Positions 1 to 7,856 of a stretch of DNA of 16,541 nt are shown piece after piece. The stretch covers positions 1 through 16,541 of the forward strand of contig CAOTKV010000029.1 in the NCBI GenBank assembly GCA_948530865.1. The letters run 5' to 3'. The notes under the pieces were generated by a model, which did no database searches, was not told where the DNA came from, and was given only the letters and a program-made list of their open reading frames with translations. Numbering within the stretch: position 1 is the first letter of the stretch; the number at the start of each line of letters is the position of its first letter. This DNA comes from an uncultured Clostridia bacterium (lineage in GTDB: Bacteria > Bacillota > Clostridia > TANB77 > CAG-508). A program made the translations under genes and the position numbers.

Positions 1-10
1 TTTAATTTTA

Positions 11-32
11 CTTGGAGGTTTTACCCTCCAAG
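11..32. repeat. Inverted repeat / hairpin of unknown role
   Basis: CTTGGAGG (11-18) and CCTCCAAG (25-32) form a perfect 8-bp stem with a 6-nt loop. On the plus strand it is followed by CGACTTTAC and then TTTTT, so it is not a canonical terminator. On the minus strand there is no T-run at all. It may be the tail of a transcript from outside the window. Positions 33-103 hold nothing else that I recognise. Confidence 0.5.
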
Positions 33-103
33 CGACTTTACTTTTTGGGTAACTAAATTTTAACATATTTATATTACCATATTCTTATGTAAATTTCAAC
101 AAT

Positions 104-132
104 TTGGTTTATAAATTGTTTTATGTTATAAT
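104..132 (+). promoter_or_regulatory. Probable promoter of ispD
   Basis: The -35-like TTGGTT (104-109) is separated by 17 bp from a consensus -10 TATAAT (127-132). Transcription would start near 139, about 20 nt before the ispD Shine-Dalgarno. The reading frame can be extended upstream to a TTG at 104, but that codon lies in this -35 box, which argues against using it as a start. Confidence 0.6.
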
Positions 133-160
133 ATTTATACTATTTATTCAGGAGGAAAAC

Positions 161-835
161 ATGAAAATATCAGGAATAATATTAATTGCTGGAAACAGCA
201 CTAGATATAAGAAAAATTATAATAAAAATTTTGAAAATTTAGGAAATAAAAAAATTTTCGAATATAGTATAGATGCATTCAATTTAAATAGTCAAATAGA
301 TGATATTATTTTAGTAACCAAAAAAGAAGAATTTAAAACTGTACAACAAATACTTGATAATAAGGAAATTGATAAACCTTTAAAGCTTGTTATTGGAGGA
401 AATTCACGAAATGAATCTGTATATAATGCATTAAATGAAACAACTTCTGACATAGTAATAATACAAGATGGTGCACGCCCACTAATAAAACAATCTTTTA
501 TTAATAATTGTATAGAATCAATTTTATATGATAATATATATGGCGTTTCTACTGCTGTAAAAAGCAAAGATACAATCAAACTTACAGATACTAATAATAT
601 TGTACTATCAAGTACAAATAGAAATTCTTCTTGGATTGTTCAAACACCACAATGTTTTAATAGAGAGGTTCTTATAAATTCCTATAAAAATATTAAAAAT
701 TTTGAATCAATAACAGATGACTGTGCTATATTAGAAAAGAATAGTTATAAAGTAAAATTAATTGCAGGTGACTATACAAATATAAAAATAACCACTCCAG
801 AAGATATTTTAATAGCATCAGCTTTTATAAAATAG
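161..835 (+). CDS. ispD: 2-C-methyl-D-erythritol 4-phosphate cytidylyltransferase (IspD)
   Basis: Cytosolic nucleotidyltransferase of the MEP isoprenoid pathway; it transfers CMP from CTP to MEP. The 224-aa length is normal for the family. The N-terminal nucleotide-binding loop (residues about 8-24) is divergent: it reads AGNSTR rather than AAGxGxR, but R15 and K22 are kept. The family motif DGARP lies at about 103-107, a VKSKDTIK segment at about 134, QTPQCF at about 160-165, and NIKITTPED near the C-terminus. The ATG at 161 is chosen because GGAGG lies at 151-155 with ideal spacing. It is monocistronic, with its own promoter and terminator. The paralogue TarI (ribitol-5-phosphate cytidylyltransferase) shares this fold. 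No ribitol or teichoic-acid gene is adjacent, so IspD is preferred, although the loop divergence leaves some doubt. Confidence 0.85.
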   Translation: MKISGIILIAGNSTRYKKNYNKNFENLGNKKIFEYSIDAFNLNSQIDDIILVTKKEEFKTVQQILDNKEIDKPLKLVIGGNSRNESVYNALNETTSDIVIIQDGARPLIKQSFINNCIESILYDNIYGVSTAVKSKDTIKLTDTNNIVLSSTNRNSSWIVQTPQCFNREVLINSYKNIKNFESITDDCAILEKNSYKVKLIAGDYTNIKITTPEDILIASAFIK

Positions 836-840
836 AATTA

Positions 841-880
841 GGGACGTATGTGAAATTTTTCATACGCCCCTTTATTTGAT
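841..880 (+). terminator. Intrinsic terminator after ispD
   Basis: GGGACGTATG (841-850) pairs with CATACGCCCC (861-870) with one mismatch and a 10-nt loop, followed by TTTATTTGATTTT. It sits between the convergent ends of ispD and the minus-strand kinase gene. On the minus strand the U-run is weak, so it mainly serves ispD. Confidence 0.75.
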
Positions 881-881
881 T

Positions 882-1634
882 TTATTCGTAATCTACTACA
901 TCAATCCATTTATTTAATAATTCTTTATTTTCGCTACTAGAAAGTTGTGCAGCAGCTACTATAGAAACCCATCTTTGTATATTGGCTTTTTCTATTCCAC
1001 TTTTTTCTGAGAATAAATTTAAATATTTTTCAGCTAAAGCTTCTTTTCCATCCATTGAGAATAGTAAAAAGGTTCTTGCACTATCTGCTGAAGCATTTCC
1101 TACTGTAACATGAGCCCAGTCAATAATATATGCTGTTCCATCATCTTTAATAATTACATTACTTGGATTAAAATCACCATGACATAATTTAGTATGATTT
1201 TTCATTCCTTCTAATCTTTGTAATAATTCATATTTTATATTATCATGAATATCTGTTTCATTTATTTTTCTTCTATATTTTTCTTTCATTCTGTTTAATA
1301 ATGGAACATTATTTGATAATATTTCAAGTTGAATATCTACAAATCTATTTAAATATTCATCCTCTTTTTCTGGGTGCTCAGCCATTAATTTATCAAGAGG
1401 TGTACCTTCAATATGTTCTGAAACTAATGCCCATCTATTTCCAACTTTAGTTACAGCTACAAGTTTTGGAATATTTAAAGAAGTTCCCTCTTCTACTCTT
1501 GCTTGATTTAAAGCTTCATTTAAAATATTTCCTTTTGAATAATTTTCTACAAATAGTTTTATTGTTTTATCATTATCTCTATAAACTGTTTTAGTTTTTC
1601 TTTCCATTATTGGATTTTCTAAATTTAATTCCAT
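882..1634 (-). CDS. APH-family (aminoglycoside/choline kinase-fold) phosphotransferase
   Basis: A 250-aa small-molecule kinase of the aminoglycoside phosphotransferase/choline kinase fold. Visible motifs are an N-lobe up to about residue 80, with a hinge-like ALVSEHIEG (69-77), the Brenner catalytic motif CHGDFNPSN (H152, D154, N159) and the Mg-binding IIDW (D172). Its ATG overlaps the adhE stop codon by one base (TAATG), and GGAGGTG lies just upstream inside the end of adhE. It is therefore translationally coupled as the last gene of rex-adhE-kinase. The substrate cannot be told from sequence. Most such housekeeping homologues are not antibiotic-resistance enzymes, and the coupling to adhE suggests a metabolic or metabolite-repair role (inference). 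Confidence 0.8.
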   Translation of the reverse strand: MELNLENPIMERKTKTVYRDNDKTIKLFVENYSKGNILNEALNQARVEEGTSLNIPKLVAVTKVGNRWALVSEHIEGTPLDKLMAEHPEKEDEYLNRFVDIQLEILSNNVPLLNRMKEKYRRKINETDIHDNIKYELLQRLEGMKNHTKLCHGDFNPSNVIIKDDGTAYIIDWAHVTVGNASADSARTFLLFSMDGKEALAEKYLNLFSEKSGIEKANIQRWVSIVAAAQLSSSENKELLNKWIDVVDYE

Positions 1635-4243
1635 TATCTTTCACCTCCATAATATGCTTCTAAATACATATCTTTAATTTCACTCATAAGTGGTAATCTT
1701 GGGTTAGCTCCTGTACATTGATCATCAAATGCTTGCTCTGTCATTTCATCTAATCTATCTAAGAAATCTTTTTCGTCAACACCGTAATCTTTAATTGTTT
1801 TCTTGATTCCGATTTTTTCTTTTAATTCTTCAATTGCTTTTATTAAGTTTTCTAATGCTTCTTCATCTGTATTTCCACCAAATCCTAAAGCTCTTGAAAC
1901 TTTTGCATATCTTTCTAGTGTGTGTGGATGATCATATTGTGGGAATGTTCCCATTTTTACTGGAACTTCTGCTGAGTTAAATCTTAATACGATATTTATC
2001 ATTAATGCATTTGCAACACCATGTGGTAAGTGATGGAATGCACCTAATTTATGAGCCATTGAGTGACATACACCTAAAAATGCATTTGCAAAAGCCATAC
2101 CAGCCATTGTTGCTGCATTTGCCATTTTTTCTCTTGCTTCTGGATCATTTGCTCCATTATCATAAGCTCTTGGTAAATATTTGAATATATTTTTTAAACT
2201 TTCGATTGCTAAAGCATCTGTATATTCTGTTGCCATCATTGAAGCTATTGCTTCTAATGCGTGAGTTACAGCATCTATACCTGAAGCTGATGTTAAACCT
2301 TTTGGAGCATTCATCATCATATTAGCATCTACAATTGCCATTTTAGGTAATAATTCATAATCTGCTAAAGGATATTTTGTTCCTGTTTTTTCATCTGTAA
2401 TAACCGCAAAAGGTGTTACTTCTGAACCAGTACCAGCTGATGTTGGAACTGCTATAAAGTATGCTTTTTCTCCCATTTTAGGGAAAGTATAAACTCTTTT
2501 TCTAATATCCATAAATCTCATTGCCATATCCATGAAATCTACTTCTGGATGTTCATACATTACCCACATAATTTTAGCAGCATCCATTGCTGAACCACCA
2601 CCTATTGCTATAATGCAATCTGGTTTAAAACTGTTCATTGCTTTTGTTCCTTCAATAGCACATGCAAGTGTTGGATCTGGAGCAACATTTGAGAATGTTG
2701 TATGTGCAATTCCCATTTCATCTAATTTATCTGTTACAACTTTTGTGTATCCATTTTCAAATAAAAATGTATCTGTTACTATAAATACTTTCTTTTTACC
2801 CATTACATTTTTTAATTCTTCTAAGGCAACTGGTAAACAACCTCTTTTTATATATACCTTTTCAGGTGCTCTAAACCATAGCATGTTTTCTCTCCTTTCA
2901 GCTACTGTTTTTATATTTAATAAATGTTTAATTCCTACGTTTTCTGATACTGAGTTTCCACCCCAAGAACCACATCCAAGTGTTAAAGATGGAGCAAGTT
3001 TAAAGTTATATAAATCACCAATTCCACCTTGTGATGATGGTGTATTTATTAATACTCTACAAGTTTTCATATTGCTATAGAATTTTTCCATTTTTTCTTT
3101 TTCTGTAATAGTATTTATATAAAGTGATGAAGTATGACCAAGACCACCATCTTCAATTAAATGTACTGCTTTTTCAACTGCATCATCAAAATCTTTTGCT
3201 CTATACATAGCTAAAACTGGTGATAATTTTTCATGAGCAAATTCTTCAGATAATTCAACAGATTCAACTTCACCTATTAATATTTTTGCATTTTCTGGAA
3301 CTTCTACATCAGCAAGTTTAGCTATAGTATGAGCTTTTTGTCCTACTATTTTAGCATTTAACGCACCATTTATAATTATTGTTTTTCTTACTTTTTCTGT
3401 TTCTTCTGCATTTAAGAAATAACATCCTCTTTTTTCAAATTCTGCTCTTACTTTATCATAAACTGAATCTAATGCAATTACAGATTGTTCAGATGCGCAA
3501 ATCATACCATTATCAAATGTTTTTGAATGTATTATAGAATTTACTGCTAAAATTATATCTGCTGATTCATCTATAATTGCTGGTGTATTTCCAGCGCCAA
3601 CTCCTAATGCTGGTTTTCCACTAGAGTACGCTGATTTAACCATTCCAGGTCCACCTGTTGCTAAAATTGTATCTGCTGTTTGCATTAATGTATTTGTAAA
3701 TTCTAATGATGGTACATCAATCCATCCAATTATTCCTTCTGGAGCTCCAGCTTCTACTGCTGCTTCTAATACTATTTTAGCAGCCTCTATTGTTGATTTC
3801 TTTGCTCTTGGATGAGGACTAATTATAATACCATTTCTTGTTTTTAAAGAAATTAAAGTTTTAAAAATTGCTGTTGATGTTGGATTTGTTGTTGGTATAA
3901 CCGCTGCAATTAATCCAATTGGTTCTGCAATTTTTTTAATTCCATAAGATTCATCTTCTTCAATAACTCCACAAGTTTTTACATCTTTATATTGATTATA
4001 GATATATTCTGCTGCATAATTATTTTTTATTACTTTATCTTCTATAACTCCCATTCCAGTTTCTTCTACTGCCATTTTTGCTAAAGGTATTCTATCCTTG
4101 TTTGCAGCCATTGCTGCTGATAAAAATATTTTGTCTACTTGTTCTTGTGAAAATTTAGCAAATTCTTTTTGAGCTTTTTTTACATTTGTAATTAAATTTT
4201 GTAAACTCTCCATGCTATCCACAAATTCGTATTCTTTACTCAT
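1634..4243 (-). CDS. adhE: Bifunctional acetaldehyde-CoA / alcohol dehydrogenase (AdhE)
   Basis: This cytosolic fermentative enzyme reduces acetyl-CoA to acetaldehyde and then to ethanol, reoxidising two NADH. Members assemble into long filaments (spirosomes). The 869-aa length is normal. The N-terminal aldehyde dehydrogenase domain (about 1-440) carries the catalytic cysteine in NGMICASEQS (C249). The C-terminal iron-dependent alcohol dehydrogenase domain (about 455-869) has the NAD motif GGGSAMD (548-554). Its metal ligands are D657 and H661 (GIDAVTHALEA), H727 (CHSMAH) and H741 (HHLPHG), matching the four known Fe ligands of E. coli AdhE shifted by four. The start is supported by AGGAGG seven bases upstream. 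The gene lies 52 nt after rex, the usual NADH-sensing repressor of adhE, and is coupled to the downstream kinase gene. Confidence 0.97.
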   Translation of the reverse strand: MSKEYEFVDSMESLQNLITNVKKAQKEFAKFSQEQVDKIFLSAAMAANKDRIPLAKMAVEETGMGVIEDKVIKNNYAAEYIYNQYKDVKTCGVIEEDESYGIKKIAEPIGLIAAVIPTTNPTSTAIFKTLISLKTRNGIIISPHPRAKKSTIEAAKIVLEAAVEAGAPEGIIGWIDVPSLEFTNTLMQTADTILATGGPGMVKSAYSSGKPALGVGAGNTPAIIDESADIILAVNSIIHSKTFDNGMICASEQSVIALDSVYDKVRAEFEKRGCYFLNAEETEKVRKTIIINGALNAKIVGQKAHTIAKLADVEVPENAKILIGEVESVELSEEFAHEKLSPVLAMYRAKDFDDAVEKAVHLIEDGGLGHTSSLYINTITEKEKMEKFYSNMKTCRVLINTPSSQGGIGDLYNFKLAPSLTLGCGSWGGNSVSENVGIKHLLNIKTVAERRENMLWFRAPEKVYIKRGCLPVALEELKNVMGKKKVFIVTDTFLFENGYTKVVTDKLDEMGIAHTTFSNVAPDPTLACAIEGTKAMNSFKPDCIIAIGGGSAMDAAKIMWVMYEHPEVDFMDMAMRFMDIRKRVYTFPKMGEKAYFIAVPTSAGTGSEVTPFAVITDEKTGTKYPLADYELLPKMAIVDANMMMNAPKGLTSASGIDAVTHALEAIASMMATEYTDALAIESLKNIFKYLPRAYDNGANDPEAREKMANAATMAGMAFANAFLGVCHSMAHKLGAFHHLPHGVANALMINIVLRFNSAEVPVKMGTFPQYDHPHTLERYAKVSRALGFGGNTDEEALENLIKAIEELKEKIGIKKTIKDYGVDEKDFLDRLDEMTEQAFDDQCTGANPRLPLMSEIKDMYLEAYYGGER

Positions 4244-4265
4244 CTTTTTCCTCCTTGATTTTATT

Positions 4266-4282
4266 ATTTATATTATATAAAT
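4266..4282. promoter_or_regulatory. AT-only palindrome in the rex-adhE gap
   Basis: ATTTATAT (4266-4273), one T, then ATATAAAT (4275-4282) form a perfect 17-nt palindrome just before the adhE Shine-Dalgarno. It overlaps a TATAAT-like -10 on the minus strand, so it could be an internal promoter or operator for adhE. It does not match the usual Rex consensus (TTGTTAA-N4-TTAACAA). AT-rich palindromes arise easily by chance in this genome. Confidence 0.3.
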
Positions 4283-4295
4283 TTATTGACTTTTT

Positions 4296-4916
4296 TTATA
4301 CACCTTTTTCTTTTAGTTTTTTCAATAATATTACTAATGAAGTTGATAAATCTTCATTTTTTACTGCAATATTTTCTGGTACTTTTAAATTAATTGGTGC
4401 AAAATTCCATATCGCCTTTATTCCAGATTTAATCATTATATCACATACATTTTGTGCGTTTTCTTTAGGTACTGTTATAATTCCAATTTGAACATTATTT
4501 TCGATTATTTTTTTCTCCATTTTATCTATAAAAAATATTTTTTTATTATCACACTTATTTTTATCATTATCAAACGCCATTAAAATATTCAAATTCTTTT
4601 CAAAACCTTTATAATTTAATAACGCTTGTCCTAATTTTCCAGCTCCAATTATTACTGCATCTGTTATATTGTTTAAATTTAGAGCCTCTTCTAAATCTTG
4701 TATTAATTCTTGGGTATTAAATCCAACTCCTGGTTTTCCATCAGTTCTGCTAACTAATGCTAAATCTTTTCTCACCTGAATTGGATTCAATCTCAAAATA
4801 GTTGCAATTTCAGTTGATGATATATTTTTTACATCCTCATTTTTCTTGTCTTTTATAATTCTAAGATATTGTGGTAACCTTTTTAATGTTGCTTGTGATA
4901 TATATTCTTTTTTCAT
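4296..4916 (-). CDS. rex: Redox-sensing transcriptional repressor Rex
   Basis: Rex is a dimeric DNA-binding repressor that senses the NADH/NAD+ ratio and releases fermentation promoters when NADH is high. The 206-aa length is typical. An N-terminal winged-helix domain (about 1-80) has the family segments SQATLKRLPQYLR (7-19) and SSTEIATILRLNPIQVRKDL (33-52). It is followed by a Rossmann domain with the dinucleotide motif GAGKLGQALLNY (91-102) and a further acidic FDND segment. The start ATG follows GAGGTGA. It is the first gene of the rex-adhE-kinase operon, so it probably controls adhE and itself. The wing region (RTDGKPGVGF, 57-66) is more basic than in some clostridial Rex proteins that I recall. 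Confidence 0.93.
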   Translation of the reverse strand: MKKEYISQATLKRLPQYLRIIKDKKNEDVKNISSTEIATILRLNPIQVRKDLALVSRTDGKPGVGFNTQELIQDLEEALNLNNITDAVIIGAGKLGQALLNYKGFEKNLNILMAFDNDKNKCDNKKIFFIDKMEKKIIENNVQIGIITVPKENAQNVCDIMIKSGIKAIWNFAPINLKVPENIAVKNEDLSTSLVILLKKLKEKGV

Positions 4917-4925
4917 TATGTCACC

Positions 4926-4976
4926 TCGATATTTTTTTATCGAATTAATATTACCATATACTTATTTTAATTTCAA
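4926..4976 (-). promoter_or_regulatory. Promoter of the rex operon with 18-bp palindrome (candidate Rex operator)
   Basis: On the minus strand, -35 TTGAAA (4971-4976), a 17-bp spacer and -10 TAATAT (4948-4953) make a good promoter. Immediately downstream, TCGATA-N6-TATCGA (4926-4943) covers the expected start site and abuts the rex Shine-Dalgarno. It has the 18-bp length of Rex sites, but only partly matches the consensus half-site TTGTTAA. It may be a variant operator or a small RNA hairpin masking the ribosome site. Confidence 0.55.
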
Positions 4977-5006
4977 TAGTTATTTTTATAAAATTTTATG
5001 AAACTT

Positions 5007-5036
5007 AAAAAGCTGTCCTGCGATTGCAGAACAGCT
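5007..5036 (-). terminator. Intrinsic terminator of the 5062-5961 gene pair
   Basis: An 11-bp GC-rich stem (5011-5021 with 5026-5036, one G-U pair) with loop GATT is followed on the minus strand by UUUU. It separates the two-gene unit from the rex promoter. On the plus strand it is followed by CTTTATTTT, so it may work both ways. Confidence 0.85.
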
Positions 5037-5061
5037 CTTTATTTTATTATGCAACAATTTT

Positions 5062-5592
5062 TTAAACAAAACTAATTATTACCTGAAAACCTAAAATTTC
5101 CTCAATTTGACTCATGAGGCTAGATTCATATCCCCTAGCAGAATATGATTCGTCTGGATCAAAACCATTATATGTTTCATCTCTTACCTCAGCAACCCAA
5201 ACCAGGTCTTCAGAATTTGACCAGTATTTCCTATATGAAATTCTCCGAATATCATTATTTGAATATCCTTTATAGTTTAATACTTTTCTAATTCTCTCTT
5301 CCCGATTCTGACCATTAAATTCCTCACGATCGAATTTACAGAACTTAATTCTTACGTAGAAAACATCTTCTTTGTTTTCTACATCTTCAAAATTAACTCC
5401 GATTATCTCACGAACTTTAACTTTGTCAAAATCAAGGTTAACAATTCTATCTTCAGCAATTTCGTATTTCTCCAAAACGCTTTTAAATGAAGAATGTAAA
5501 TACGCAGCAATATTGCTCGTCTCAACCAAAAACTTCAAAGTTTCAAAAAAAGTTAACCGTTCCCAAGTTACATTAAATTCTTTGTTTTGCAT
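5062..5592 (-). CDS. Uncharacterised 176-aa protein
   Basis: I do not recognise the family. The product is soluble, with no signal peptide or membrane span. It has a helical N-terminus (FFETLKFLVETSNIAAYLHS, 15-34) followed by an acidic, probably beta-rich middle rich in Glu, Asp, Lys and Arg. It begins 39 nt after the 5632-5961 gene, with AGGGAGA as Shine-Dalgarno, and ends 25 bases before a strong terminator, so the two form one unit. Its base composition is unlike its neighbours: 25 of 60 bases are G or C at 5101-5160, against about 13 of 60 in parts of the sigma-factor operon. Together with GC-containing codons, this suggests acquisition from another genome. Confidence 0.7.
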   Translation of the reverse strand: MQNKEFNVTWERLTFFETLKFLVETSNIAAYLHSSFKSVLEKYEIAEDRIVNLDFDKVKVREIIGVNFEDVENKEDVFYVRIKFCKFDREEFNGQNREERIRKVLNYKGYSNNDIRRISYRKYWSNSEDLVWVAEVRDETYNGFDPDESYSARGYESSLMSQIEEILGFQVIISFV

Positions 5593-5631
5593 AAAATCTC
5601 CCTTCTACTAATTAGTAACAAGTTAGCATGT

Positions 5632-5961
5632 TTAATATAAAGATATATAGATTTTATTATTTGCCATCTGAATAGATGACTTAAGATTCAGCTCAGATGA
5701 AATGTACTTTACTCTTTCAAGAAAATAATTTTCATCTGCACTTCCTAATTTGATAGTACTCAGGTCTATCGTAATAGGAATTGACATTGGATAGTTAGTC
5801 GACAGTTCACGAAGCCTGAAATGGATGTATCCACACATAACAGCATCAAGAGCTTTAAGTGTTAAAATACTTCCAGCCAAAAGCAATTCATCCGCAAGCA
5901 GACTTATCCGCTCTCTGTCAAAAAAAATCTCATCATACCTTTCTAAACAATTTTTCTCCAT
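5632..5961 (-). CDS. Uncharacterised 109-aa protein
   Basis: I do not recognise the family. The ATG at 5961 is preferred because GAGGAGGT lies eight bases upstream. The frame stays open up to 6015, but the extra 18 residues have no ribosome site. The protein has a helical N-terminal half (ISLLADELLLAGSILTLKALDAVMCGYIH) and an alternating beta C-terminus ending in NKIYISLY. No membrane span or signal peptide is evident. It is the first gene of the two-gene higher-GC unit. A weak extended -10-like TGTGATAAAAT lies about 40 nt upstream in the 60-nt gap after the ABC exporter, so it may have its own promoter or be read from the exporter. Confidence 0.65.
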   Translation of the reverse strand: MEKNCLERYDEIFFDRERISLLADELLLAGSILTLKALDAVMCGYIHFRLRELSTNYPMSIPITIDLSTIKLGSADENYFLERVKYISSELNLKSSIQMANNKIYISLY

Positions 5962-6021
5962 AAAGTAATACCTCCTCAGGTTTTTTTGTTTTTGCATTTT
6001 ATCACATATTAACACAAAAAT

Positions 6022-7764
6022 CTAGTATTCACCAATAATTTCAGTTCTATATAATGTTTGATATGTATTATTTCTGTTTAATAATTCTTCATGAGTTCCT
6101 TCATCAGCAATTTTTCCGTTTTCAAGTAACATTATTTTATCACAATTAACTATTGTTGATAGTCTATGTGCTATTATTAAAATAGTATATTCATCTTTCA
6201 AATTATTAATTGCTTCTTGAATCTTTGATTGTGTTTCATTATCTAAACTACTTGTTGCTTCATCAAATAAAATAATTTTAGTCTTTTGAACAAAAGCTCT
6301 TGCAATAGCAAGTCTTTGTTTTTGGCCACCTGATAATACTATTCCACTTTCTCCTAGTATAGTATCATATTGGTTTGGTAAAGTTTCAATAAAATCATCT
6401 AAACATGCAATCCTACATGCTTCTACCATTTCCTCTTCTGTTAAATTTTCTTTTACTAATTTTAAATTATCTCGAATACTCAAATTAAAAATATATGGGC
6501 TTTGACTAATAATTGTTATAGTACCTCTAATTGACTCCTCATCTAATTCTTCAATATTTTCATTTTCAATAAAAATTTCTCCTGATTTTACTGAATACAT
6601 TTTGCATAACAAATTAAATATTGTTGTTTTTCCTGCACCACTTTTTCCAACAATTCCAATCATTTCTCCTGAATTAATTTTTAAATTTATATCATTCAAA
6701 ATTAATTTATCTTCATTGTATCCAAATGAAACATCTTTTAATTCAATATTTCCATACACTTTTTGTAAATGTTTATCTCCAAACTTTTCTTTAGAAAAAG
6801 TTTTATCATCAATTATACTAAATACTCTATCACTAGATATATTAAAGTCTTTTGCAAGATCTAAAAACGATGATACATGTTCCATTACAAGTTTCATAAT
6901 TCCTGATTTATAATTAAACAAGGCAATTGCAATTGGAATTGTAATTGTATTTTCTTTAATTAAATAAATCAATAATATTACTAATCCAAATTCAAATACT
7001 GCCTTTAAAGTATCAATTATATATGTATAAATCATATTTACTTTTGCCATTTCAAATCTTTTTTGATTTTGCTGAGTAATATTTTCGTCTAATTTTGACA
7101 TAAAACTATCTTTTGCATTTAACATTTTTATATCTCTTACGCCTCTAACTAATTCGCCAACCAAACCTGAAACTTTTTCTGTTTTATTACGAAACTGTAA
7201 ATCTTTTTTTCCTTTTTGATTAGTTTTTTTATTATATAAAGCAGTTAAAATAAGTGATACCAGTAAATAATATAAAAATACTTGTCTGTTAATAACAAAT
7301 GTTGCACATAATGCACCTACATTAGCTAATATATGTCTTAAATGTTCTAAACCTCCCCATCCAATAAAATTTGCCATTTTTTCTGTATCATTAGTAATTC
7401 TTTGTATAAACATACCAGAAGAATTACTATCTAAATCTTTTTGACTTATTTTAAGAATTTCTCCTCCAAGTTTCATTTGCATATTTTTCATAGTTCCTCT
7501 TTGAAATACTTTACTATTTCTTCTTGTAAAAAACATAGCAGCAAAACTTATATATGCTTGAACTATTAAAATAACTAATGAAATACTAAATAATTGTTGC
7601 CATAAACTAGAAGTAAAATAAACTATTTGTTTTGCTATTAATAATGGGACTATAATTCCAATTATAGTACTACTTATAACAGCAATAATCATTCCTATTA
7701 AATTCTTTTTATATTCTTTTCCATATTGATATACTTTTTTTATATTTTTAATTGTTTCTTTCAT
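6022..7764 (-). CDS. ABC exporter half-transporter (membrane + ATPase fusion)
   Basis: This 580-aa inner-membrane ABC exporter has the standard fused architecture and works as a dimer. The six-helix transmembrane domain (about 1-320) begins with IGMIIAVISSTIIGIIVPLLI, includes hydrophobic segments near 60, 140-170 and 245-285, and carries the coupling segment NRQVFLYYLLVS in its centre. The nucleotide-binding domain (about 340-580) has Walker A GKSGAGKTT (373-381), signature LSGGQKQR (477-484), Walker B IILFDE (497-502) and the switch histidine in IIAHRLS (H533). The substrate is unknown; MsbA-, multidrug- and peptide-type exporters look alike. It has no neighbouring partner half-transporter, so it is probably homodimeric. 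AGGAG precedes the start, and it is transcribed divergently from the 7857 gene. Confidence 0.9.
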   Translation of the reverse strand: MKETIKNIKKVYQYGKEYKKNLIGMIIAVISSTIIGIIVPLLIAKQIVYFTSSLWQQLFSISLVILIVQAYISFAAMFFTRRNSKVFQRGTMKNMQMKLGGEILKISQKDLDSNSSGMFIQRITNDTEKMANFIGWGGLEHLRHILANVGALCATFVINRQVFLYYLLVSLILTALYNKKTNQKGKKDLQFRNKTEKVSGLVGELVRGVRDIKMLNAKDSFMSKLDENITQQNQKRFEMAKVNMIYTYIIDTLKAVFEFGLVILLIYLIKENTITIPIAIALFNYKSGIMKLVMEHVSSFLDLAKDFNISSDRVFSIIDDKTFSKEKFGDKHLQKVYGNIELKDVSFGYNEDKLILNDINLKINSGEMIGIVGKSGAGKTTIFNLLCKMYSVKSGEIFIENENIEELDEESIRGTITIISQSPYIFNLSIRDNLKLVKENLTEEEMVEACRIACLDDFIETLPNQYDTILGESGIVLSGGQKQRLAIARAFVQKTKIILFDEATSSLDNETQSKIQEAINNLKDEYTILIIAHRLSTIVNCDKIMLLENGKIADEGTHEELLNRNNTYQTLYRTEIIGEY

Positions 7765-7789
7765 CTTTTATACTCCTTTTACAGATTTT

Positions 7790-7833
7790 ATTATATCATT
7801 TTTTTACTATTAATAACAATAATATGTTATAAT
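7790..7833. promoter_or_regulatory. Overlapping divergent promoters with inverted repeat
   Basis: The minus-strand promoter for the ABC exporter is -35 TTGTTA (7814-7819), 18 bp, then -10 TATAAT (7790-7795). The plus-strand promoter for the 7857 gene has -10 TATAAT (7828-7833) with only a weak -35. An inverted repeat ATAACA-N6-TGTTAT (7813-7830) overlaps the minus -35 and the plus -10, so a single bound regulator could control both genes. No regulator gene is adjacent. Confidence 0.5.
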
Positions 7834-7856
7834 GCAATTTACAAGGAGTTAAAATT

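Noticed and set aside
11..59. Left-edge hairpin followed by CGAC and TTGGG as another type III antitoxin unit
   Set aside because: It shares a few short words with the antitoxin repeat (CCAAG, CGAC, TTGGG), but has no second unit in view and no adjacent toxin gene. The 8-bp hairpin also has a different geometry.
104..160. N-terminal extension of IspD from a TTG at 104
   Set aside because: The extra 19 hydrophobic residues have no ribosome site, overlap the promoter and are foreign to the IspD fold.
2532..3080. 182-aa plus-strand ORF inside adhE
   Set aside because: It is an antisense shadow of a confirmed adhE reading frame, with no ribosome site or recognisable domain.
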